From NCBI GenBank assembly GCA_001797905.1, contig MGQS01000121.1:2510-13660 (forward strand): DNA of 11,151 bases. Direction: 5' to 3'. The DNA is from Deltaproteobacteria bacterium RBG_16_54_11 (GTDB lineage Bacteria > Desulfobacterota > B13-G15 > RBG-16-54-18). A model generated the notes under the pieces. That model searched no databases. It saw nothing but the letters and a program-made list of their open reading frames with translations, and was not told where the DNA came from. Shown piece by piece: positions 6,901 through 11,151 of this stretch (the first letter of the stretch is position 1; each line of letters starts with the position of its first letter). A program made the translations under genes and the position numbers.

Positions 6901-7871
6901 CCTATCAGACTGATCCGGCGTTTTGGAGCATCGATGTCAACAGCAATGACGAGGTAAATCCCGAACCACTACTCTCTCTCGGCCCTGATCAGCCCATCGT
7001 GATGAAGCCATCCGTCACTATGGACGAAAAAGGCAGGGTATGGCTCTTTTTAGGTTCTGGGAGATTCTACTGCGCGAATGACAACGACTGCTGCGGTTTA
7101 GGTATCAATTGTCCCGCTAAATCGGGTATCAATTGCGCTACTGGCTATACATGCACGCAAACAGAAACGGTATCAGGAACTAACTATACACGAAGTAAAT
7201 ACATGACCGTAGGGGTCTATGATCGGCATTGGGAAACTGACAAGTTCGTCCTGCAAGGCAGCACTATTAATTTTGCCGCTGATCCTGCTGTCCTTGATCA
7301 CCGGGTCATCTTGCCAGGTAAGGTGGTAGGCACTATTGGACATACCCCCGAGATGACTGGTTATTATATAGTGGATTACACGACAAGAGAAATAGCTTAC
7401 GATGTATCGGCAGCGAAGAAGGGCTGGTATTTCCGCCTGTTAAATGAAAAGGAACGCTCCTTAGGGGACTACACGCTCTACCAAGGAACGCTCTTTTTCA
7501 TCTCCTTTAAGCCTGATATCACGGGCGCGTGCACCAACAACGGCGGGCTTTCGAACCTCTATGGCGTAAATTATACGGGCGGCACCTCTGTCTCAAACTC
7601 GTTCTTCGACTTGACCAACACAGGAGATACAAGAATCATAGATGGCGATGATTTGATAAGAGACACCAGCGGCAATGATCGGGGGGCAGCTATCTTGCAG
7701 CTTGACAAGGGGTTTGCCGGGGGAGGGCTCAAGATTAAAGAATTTGAGCTGACGGGCGGTGGTACTACAACCATGGGGTACACCCCCTTAACTGAAGAGG
7801 GCTTGCCTCTTAAGCCGGCGGGCTCAGTGTATTCCACGGGGGTAACTTCATGGAGGGAGGTGTGGCAGTGA
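3993..7871 (+). CDS. pilY1: Type IV pilus tip adhesin/assembly factor PilY1
   Basis: A 1292-aa secreted protein. Residues 1-30 are a signal peptide ending PPAMA/A. A von Willebrand A domain follows, with MIDAS residues D57-N-S59-G-S61, T322 (in TPLAET) and D393 (in LTDGEPTDD). An Ala/Ser/Thr linker (about 532-545) leads to the C-terminal half, with WWGNIRAF (565-572), LGDIMHANPVFVG (693-705) and ANDGMLHCFDA (738-748), the hallmarks of the PilY1/PilC beta-propeller. Acidic loops D592-x-D-x-D-x3-D600, D647-D657, D813-E821 and D935-x-D-x-D-x3-D943 resemble EF-hand-like calcium sites; PilY1 homologues use such sites to control pilus retraction. Cysteines cluster at 208/223/226, 416-439 (six) and 1027-1054 (six). 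No CxxCH haem motif and no RGD were seen. TAAGGAGG lies six bases before the ATG. The stop overlaps the next gene by one base. Confidence 0.95.
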   Translation: MFTLKVDSLKVPLTIVCFLALVIATPPAMAALATQPCAVSPASGGLSVMPNVLLIVDNSGSMLGAAFPAAYDNSKSYIGFFNKDKRYNYDSTNKYFVENASGSWSGNFLNWASLTRWDVEVYVLIGQNYKDVSGVRTLVSNADPRYQKGATFIAPNRFYNDTAGVTPYTGLTRGYRPVPYYYADDYSTGAGSINEDTNKRKWPYLEVCTGSYSSVSGEDGALCGACTGTKEFYYLRIKVETTDPLYQPTGVLKSLEEKVRLGLMHFNADNGTNAQGGFIKQYVKKLNSTQLAAITASLRLTLAEQDSDTYFPAGSYLFHTWTPLAETLYEATRYFQQVTPYYTPPSSPSYATEDYKLATAATADPTRDPLYNEDYPTESPIGCAKNYVVYLTDGEPTDDRTLPTGASIRNADGDTCDGSSPYTDYCPCDNAGCGYSCVCSATTFANNGSGWGNGSAYLDDVAYYARHTDLRAMQGEQHLVTHVIFAFGTEGGYGETLLSKAAYNGGGEYFRPEDATQLQNSLMSIFDIITTDAAAAASTAITSEPISGVDLIYIPYYVHPYDDQWWGNIRAFRMRNDGFLLEGASGNVVALDRDNDLVLDNPKWDAALLLRSKAVADSRTIYTYIPGQTNPYPFTTANAGNIGKYFDVNLDGDSNVDEVGTNQEVNALISYIRGNDTPSGFTTGLRGRMNMYLGDIMHANPVFVGEPSARYDVIYGDGSYWDFFWANTSRTKVLYTAANDGMLHCFDAGSGEEKWAYIPYNLLPHLQWLAKSYSCHSYYVDLTANVWDMKFSTGWKSVLVGGMRIGGTPCPTDTDNNGTLEATLRSAMYALDVTSPTAGNVNFLWEISNNDFGYTTSKPIAVRIKEGATMKWYLVFGSGPRTREGAGGDTSDGYTTPTNGYIFVVDPESGTISRTIDLGTAWKTGNFFGSPVAIDYDMDYSVDMIYIGDAKGNLWRIKTFTESGPGPTKTYQTDPAFWSIDVNSNDEVNPEPLLSLGPDQPIVMKPSVTMDEKGRVWLFLGSGRFYCANDNDCCGLGINCPAKSGINCATGYTCTQTETVSGTNYTRSKYMTVGVYDRHWETDKFVLQGSTINFAADPAVLDHRVILPGKVVGTIGHTPEMTGYYIVDYTTREIAYDVSAAKKGWYFRLLNEKERSLGDYTLYQGTLFFISFKPDITGACTNNGGLSNLYGVNYTGGTSVSNSFFDLTNTGDTRIIDGDDLIRDTSGNDRGAAILQLDKGFAGGGLKIKEFELTGGGTTTMGYTPLTEEGLPLKPAGSVYSTGVTSWREVWQ

Positions 7872-8338
7872 TGAAGCTCTTACAGAAAAAAAGATATCAA
7901 TACAAGACCATTATAATAGCCCTTATTATTACCAGTTTGTTCTTGAGCTGGGGTATAGGGTATGCTCAAGATGCTCGCCGCAGTAGCGCAAAAACAGGCC
8001 TGTATGAGATGGATGGACGTTTACAGGCATTCAATCTAGATGAGAGGTGGGCACGCATCGGCGGATTCAAATGGAGCTTGGCAGATGAGTTCGATGCCGA
8101 GGAGTTTGCAGCGAGATTAGGAGTGGGTAAGACCGGTACGGTAGAGTTTACGGCAAGACAAAAAACATGGGCAACGTTTTACGTGGTTTTAGGGACTATT
8201 GATGTGTCTACCATCAGTAAGCTGAAAGTGAAGACGCAGGACAAGAGAAATATCAAACTCGTCCTTGAACCAAGCGAGATGAAAAGCATTTATGAACAAG
8301 GCGGCAAGATCTACAAGATAGTCCCCTGCGGCGAGTAA
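7871..8338 (+). CDS. Small secreted protein of unknown function, coupled to pilY1
   Basis: A 155-aa protein read from ATG 7871, which overlaps the pilY1 stop by one base (TGATG), with GGAGGGAGG (7852-7860) ten bases upstream. An in-frame ATG at 7850 would add seven residues but lacks a Shine-Dalgarno of its own. Residues 1-31 look like a Sec signal peptide: a basic start (MKLLQKKRYQYK), a hydrophobic core (TIIIALIITSLFLSWGIG) and YA/QD as the likely cleavage site. It has no prepilin G-x-x-x-x-E site and no lipobox. The mature part (about 124 aa) holds a predicted beta-rich region (TVEFTARQKTWATFYVVLG, KLKVKTQDKRNIKLVLEP) and one Cys near the end (VPCGE). I do not recognise the family. As last gene of operon A and translationally coupled to pilY1, it may be a PilY1 partner or chaperone; that is inference from position. 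Confidence 0.82.
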   Translation: MKLLQKKRYQYKTIIIALIITSLFLSWGIGYAQDARRSSAKTGLYEMDGRLQAFNLDERWARIGGFKWSLADEFDAEEFAARLGVGKTGTVEFTARQKTWATFYVVLGTIDVSTISKLKVKTQDKRNIKLVLEPSEMKSIYEQGGKIYKIVPCGE

Positions 8339-8364
8339 TGATTTTTTGAAGTTAGTTTATTAGA

Positions 8365-8393
8365 GGGCCCACCTATTATGGTGGGCCTTTTTT
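8365..8393 (+). terminator. Rho-independent terminator of operon A
   Basis: GGCCCACC (8366-8373) and GGTGGGCC (8380-8387) form a perfect 8-bp GC-rich stem with a 6-base loop (TATTAT), followed at once by six T (8388-8393). It lies 27 bases after the stop of the small secreted protein gene and separates operon A from the promoter region of operon B. Confidence 0.93.
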
Positions 8394-8497
8394 AATGCCG
8401 TTTTTTGTCAGTTTCCCCCAGCCCAAAAAGACCTTTTTCTTTACCGCTCTGTTCCACGCTTAGATGAGCCCCATAGCCTTTTTTGTTTCTCTTTTCA

Positions 8498-8510
8498 AAA
8501 CAATTAGTTA
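8498..8510 (+). promoter_or_regulatory. Candidate IHF-like site upstream of operon B
   Basis: AAACAATTAGTTA matches the IHF consensus WATCAANNNNTTR with one mismatch (A for T at the third position). It starts 38 bases before the -24 GG; the equivalent site of operon A starts 28 bases before its GG. The two differ by ten bases, about one helical turn. One mismatch in T/A-rich DNA is weak evidence on its own. Confidence 0.35.
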
Positions 8511-8534
8511 GCTATTTTTTTATAGCTCGGCAAT

Positions 8535-8550
8535 TGGCATCCATCCTGCA
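8535..8550 (+). promoter_or_regulatory. Candidate sigma-54 (-24/-12) promoter of operon B
   Basis: TGGCATCCATCCTGCA carries both invariant doublets with exact spacing: GG at 8536-8537, ten bases, GC at 8548-8549, with good -24 (TGGCA) and -12 (TGCA) contexts. The predicted start is near 8561, giving a leader of about 34 bases that includes the Shine-Dalgarno of the FimT-like gene at 8595. This is the better of the two sigma-54 candidates in the window. Confidence 0.65.
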
Positions 8551-8594
8551 ATTGATATCTTAAGGAAGAATCCGATTTTGGGAGAAGGGAAGAG

Positions 8595-9164
8595 ATGATG
8601 GGTCAAAATGTAAAAAGAACTGAAAAGGGCGTAACGCTCATCGAATTGGTCATCGTGATGGCCATCATCGGTATCATGGCCCTCTTTATGACCCCCAGCA
8701 TCGGGGACTGGGTGCAGAATTACCGGATCAAGCAGGCGGCTCGAGACATAGCCTCCGATCTGCAATTTGCCAGGATGAAGGCGATCAGCGCACGTAAGTA
8801 CTGCACCGTTGCATTTACGGCAACGGGCTATGTGATCTTTCCTGATTACGATAATGATCTGGTGTTGGACACGGCAAATATCGGCGATCTCGACGGGGAC
8901 GGCGACCAAGAAAATGAGACAACGGATATCTATAAACAAGTGACTTTAAGCCGCGTGGTCTTTGACACCGCGCAATCTGACGGCGGCAATGACGGCATAA
9001 ATTTCATTAACAATGCCGTCGCGTTTGACAGCCGCGGGATGCCGCGAGACGATACCGGGAATTTCCAGTCGGGCACGGTGTTTATCATCAATCCTGCCAT
9101 CGAAAAAGGCAGGAGAGTTGATGTTACGAGCGCAGGCGCAGTCAGCATCACGGAATATCCATAA
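8595..9164 (+). CDS. Type IV pilus minor pilin, GspH/FimT type (third copy, first gene of operon B)
   Basis: A 189-aa prepilin with leader MMGQNVKRTEKG and mature start V-T-L-I-E-L-V-I-V-M-A-I-I-G-I-M-A-L-F-M. The segment YRIKQAARDIASDLQFARMK matches the FimT-like proteins at 867 and 1489, and VAFDSRGMPRDDTGNF resembles the GspH C-terminal pattern. It is longer than the other two because of an acidic insertion: D84-x-D86-x-D88-x3-D92, then D98-x-D100-x-D102-x-D104 and further Glu/Asp to D111. These look like calcium-binding loops, and DNDLVLD occurs identically in PilY1 (594-600). A second in-frame ATG at 8598 is equally possible; AGAAGGGA (8583-8590) serves either. It follows a sigma-54-like promoter and heads operon B. 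Confidence 0.92.
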   Translation: MMGQNVKRTEKGVTLIELVIVMAIIGIMALFMTPSIGDWVQNYRIKQAARDIASDLQFARMKAISARKYCTVAFTATGYVIFPDYDNDLVLDTANIGDLDGDGDQENETTDIYKQVTLSRVVFDTAQSDGGNDGINFINNAVAFDSRGMPRDDTGNFQSGTVFIINPAIEKGRRVDVTSAGAVSITEYP

Positions 9165-9195
9165 TTAAACATGTAACTACGTAAAGGCAAGAAAG

Positions 9196-9633
9196 ATGAA
9201 GCACAGGGCATTACAGAGACTTTTGGTAAAGAAAAGTGAAGGATTCACCCTCTTGGAGGTGATGATTGCCCTCGTAATACTCTCCGTGGGACTCTTGGGA
9301 TTGGGCGCCTTACAGCTCGTAGCGATCAAGACAAACGCCTTCAGCAGCGAGATGACGTATGCCACCATGATCGCCCAACAACAGGCGGAAATCCTCAAAA
9401 GTCTTCCCTTTACCGATGCGAATCTGACGGCGGCAACTGAGGCCAATCCGCATACGGGCGTGGGGAGCGGCAAGGGGGTGCAATATGCGATCAGTTGGAC
9501 GGTGACGGATAATAGCCCGGCTACCGATATGAAGATTATAAACATCTCCGTGCAATGGCAGAGCTTGCGACAAGGGCAAGCGAGCGAGAACGTAACAGCA
9601 CAATTAAAAACTATCGTAAGAAATTCTTCGTAA
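9196..9633 (+). CDS. pilV: Type IV pilus minor pilin PilV (operon B)
   Basis: A 145-aa prepilin with a 16-residue leader (MKHRALQRLLVKKSEG) and mature start F-T-L-L-E-V-M-I-A-L-V-I-L-S-V-G-L-L-G-L. NAFSSEMTYATMIAQQQAE and the later TDMK...SVQW strand match the PilV of operon A (1970-2389), so the two are paralogues; the shared AFSSEMT segment is encoded by 20 identical bases in both. The role should be the same, a core subunit of the priming and tip complex, here for the second complex. The Shine-Dalgarno is weak (AAAGG, 9183-9187). The gene starts 31 bases after the FimT-like stop. Confidence 0.92.
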   Translation: MKHRALQRLLVKKSEGFTLLEVMIALVILSVGLLGLGALQLVAIKTNAFSSEMTYATMIAQQQAEILKSLPFTDANLTAATEANPHTGVGSGKGVQYAISWTVTDNSPATDMKIINISVQWQSLRQGQASENVTAQLKTIVRNSS

Positions 9634-9654
9634 CCCGGTGTAAGGGGGGAATAG

Positions 9655-10539
9655 ATGAAAGAACAAAAGGGTTTTACCCTCATTGAGCTCATGATCGCCC
9701 TGGTGATCTGCGCCATCCTTGTGGGCGGGACGTATTCTATCTTTATTTCCCAACAGCGGACCTATGCGATTCAAGACCAGGTGGTGGGTGCGCAACAGGA
9801 TGGACGAGCTGCTCTCACGATCATGGCGCGTGACGTCCGCATGGCGGGTATGCTGACCGGCATAAATGGGTTCAACGTCTATGGCGCCGCCGAGGCCATC
9901 ACGCCAACCAACAGCAGTTCCGCGCCGGATCAGATAAGGGTAGTTTTTGCTGCCGAGGAATTTTCGTCCGGCGGTTCTTCTGTTACTGTTACGGCAGTCA
10001 ATGGTACGGTAGTTACTCTCAGCGCTACGATCGGCACTTTTTTCAATAGCGGCGGGACACCCAATAGAAGTTACGCGGCTTTTGAGGGGGAACAGCGCGT
10101 ATATCAGATAAGCAGTGTCAGCGGCAGTAATCTTACTTTGACGGCGGCCCCATCTGATAATTTAGGGACGTTCGGTGCGCGGGTCTTTCGTGTCCGGGCC
10201 ATTACTTACAGTGTGAGCAACAACACCCTGCAGCGTAACAACGGCGAGGGCGCACAAATTCTGGCCGGAGGTACCAATCAATCGCAGGTAGAAGATTTGC
10301 AAATTGCGTATCAGGTAAAGAATGACACCACGAGTTGGTATAATACACCGGCTGCAGCAGGTGCCTCAAATGAGGACATTACGGTCGTCAGGATAAACCT
10401 CGTTATGAGAACCACGATACAAGATAGCGAAGACCAGACCTATACCAGGCCTGGTTTGGAAGATCACGTCGGCTCAGCGACCCAAGATGGATTCCGCCGT
10501 CGTGTCTATACTACGGTGGTCAAGCTCAGAAATTTTTAG
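9655..10539 (+). CDS. pilW: Type IV pilus minor pilin PilW (operon B)
   Basis: A 294-aa prepilin with a very short leader (MKEQKG) and mature start F-T-L-I-E-L-M-I-A-L-V-I-C-A-I-L-V-G-G. QDQVVGAQQDGRAALTIMAR, the DVRMAG box and the C-terminal DGFRRRVYTTVVKLRNF match the PilW at 2389-3363; VEDLQIAYQVKNDT also has a counterpart there (VEDLQFAYQVAGDT). It is about 30 residues shorter, with differences mainly in the middle, Gly/Ser/Thr-rich part. AAGGGGGGA (9642-9650) precedes ATG 9655. The stop TAG is embedded in the Shine-Dalgarno of the next gene. It presumably acts with the neighbouring FimT-like, PilV and PilX proteins as a second tip complex. Confidence 0.93.
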   Translation: MKEQKGFTLIELMIALVICAILVGGTYSIFISQQRTYAIQDQVVGAQQDGRAALTIMARDVRMAGMLTGINGFNVYGAAEAITPTNSSSAPDQIRVVFAAEEFSSGGSSVTVTAVNGTVVTLSATIGTFFNSGGTPNRSYAAFEGEQRVYQISSVSGSNLTLTAAPSDNLGTFGARVFRVRAITYSVSNNTLQRNNGEGAQILAGGTNQSQVEDLQIAYQVKNDTTSWYNTPAAAGASNEDITVVRINLVMRTTIQDSEDQTYTRPGLEDHVGSATQDGFRRRVYTTVVKLRNF

Positions 10540-10549
10540 GAGGGGTAAA

Positions 10550-11151
10550 ATGAAGAAGAGGAGAACACTTACACATGGTGCGGGTCGAGCTTGTGAGCAG
10601 GGGACTGCAATAATCATGGCCTTGTTAATTCTCTTGGTATTGTCAGTCATCGGGGTCTACGCCGTATCAACCTCGACGGTTGAAACGAATATAACCGGCG
10701 TAGAGCGCGGTTTTCAAGAGGCATTTTACACCGCTGACTCGGGGGAACCTATTGGGTTGTACCTGACCAACCTAATCCTGCACAATAATTACCAGCAGGC
10801 GAGCGATCTCCCCCCTGATTGGCAGGGTGTCGTACAAAGCAGCCTTTTTACTGAGTTGTTCAGCTATACCAGGAATACGAACACGCTTTTCAGCAGCACC
10901 CCGGACATCAACATAAGCGGTAACACCGCGTTTGGCCTTCCCGGCTATGTCCAGCTCATTATTGATATTGATCGCCTGCAATCCCAACTTATGCCCGGCG
11001 GCGGGATCGAGTTTGCCGCAGGGTATGAAAGCATCGGCATGGGGGGCGGGGGTGATATAGGAGTGCTCTATAGCTTAGACTCGGTGGGGCGGTATGGCCT
11101 GAGGGGCGCTGAATCCCGCGTGTACCTGGGATATCTCTATGTACCCGGCGT
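10550..11151 (+). CDS. pilX: Type IV pilus minor pilin PilX (operon B), 3' end beyond the window
   Basis: An open frame of 200 codons from ATG 10550 to the window edge without a stop. The 18-residue leader (MKKRRTLTHGAGRACEQG) is followed by T-A-I-I-M-A-L-L-I-L-L-V-L-S-V-I-G-V-Y-A-V-S. As in the PilX at 3404, position +5 is not Glu (here Met), as expected for PilX/GspK. The segment STSTVETNITGVERGFQEAF followed by YTADSG corresponds to TSTLETKIAGNERVLKDAFY and AADGG in the first copy. The C-terminal part visible here is Gly-rich (MGGGGDIG) and unlike copy one. AGGAGGGG (10538-10545) precedes the ATG. By analogy with operon A, a second pilY1 should follow outside the window. Confidence 0.9.
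   Translation, partial: MKKRRTLTHGAGRACEQGTAIIMALLILLVLSVIGVYAVSTSTVETNITGVERGFQEAFYTADSGEPIGLYLTNLILHNNYQQASDLPPDWQGVVQSSLFTELFSYTRNTNTLFSSTPDINISGNTAFGLPGYVQLIIDIDRLQSQLMPGGGIEFAAGYESIGMGGGGDIGVLYSLDSVGRYGLRGAESRVYLGYLYVPG

Larger units (their letters stand above)
8394..8594. other. Intergenic regulatory region between operons A and B
   Basis: About 200 bases without a plausible gene, rich in T-tracts. Besides the -24/-12 element and the IHF-like site listed separately, it holds an inverted repeat AGCTAT-T6-ATAGCT (8510-8527) just upstream of the -24 element, and two CAATTG boxes (8531-8536, 8549-8554) flanking the core of that element. A weaker TTGTTT-N9-AAACAA repeat (8483-8503) lies in low-complexity sequence. 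No copy of the 17-bp palindrome found upstream of operon A was seen. Confidence 0.5.

Noticed and set aside
9177..9716. 179-codon minus-strand frame over pilV and the start of pilW of operon B
   Set aside because: Both plus-strand genes carry clear prepilin signatures. The hydrophobic look of the antisense frame is a by-product of coding on the other strand.
1..11151. CRISPR arrays, tRNA/rRNA genes, insertion sequences
   Set aside because: No regularly spaced repeats, no tRNA or rRNA-like segments and no transposase-like frames or terminal repeats were seen.

Overview
The window is a type IV pilus (T4P) minor-pilin locus, with every recognised gene on the plus strand. It holds two consecutive minor-pilin/tip-complex operons of the same order (fimT/fimU-like, pilV, pilW, pilX), downstream of the 3' end of a sigma-54-dependent (NtrC/PilR-type) activator gene. 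The gene set, the sigma-54 signals and the deltaproteobacterial look of PilY1 (vWA domain plus C-terminal propeller) suggest a Gram-negative bacterium of the Desulfobacterota/Myxococcota/Nitrospirota kind. This rests on gene content only; no rRNA or other marker is present.

Layout. (1) 2-478: C-terminal part of the activator. (2) 547-810: a small antitoxin-like orphan gene. (3) 867-1313: a first, solitary GspH/FimT-type pseudopilin. (4) 1314-1488: an AT-rich regulatory gap with a 17-bp palindrome, a perfect match to the IHF consensus and a -24/-12 element, in the order expected of an activator-dependent sigma-54 promoter. (5) 1489-8338, operon A: fimT-like (TTG start), pilV, pilW, pilX, pilY1 (1292 aa) and a small secreted protein of unknown function coupled to pilY1, ending at a strong intrinsic terminator (8365-8393). 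(6) 8394-8594: a second regulatory gap with a good -24/-12 element and a near-consensus IHF site. (7) 8595-11151, operon B: fimT-like, pilV, pilW and a pilX that runs off the right edge and has no stop codon in the window.

How it works together. FimT/U, PilV, PilW, PilX and PilY1 are known in other bacteria to form the priming complex and tip of T4P. The locus appears to encode two alternative tip complexes, each under its own sigma-54 promoter, next to a sigma-54 activator that may control both. A second pilY1 is expected just beyond the window. The points most worth a second look are the paired promoter architecture, the small secreted protein linked to PilY1, the cysteine-rich insertions and calcium-loop-like motifs in PilY1, and similar acidic loops in the FimT-like pilin of operon B.
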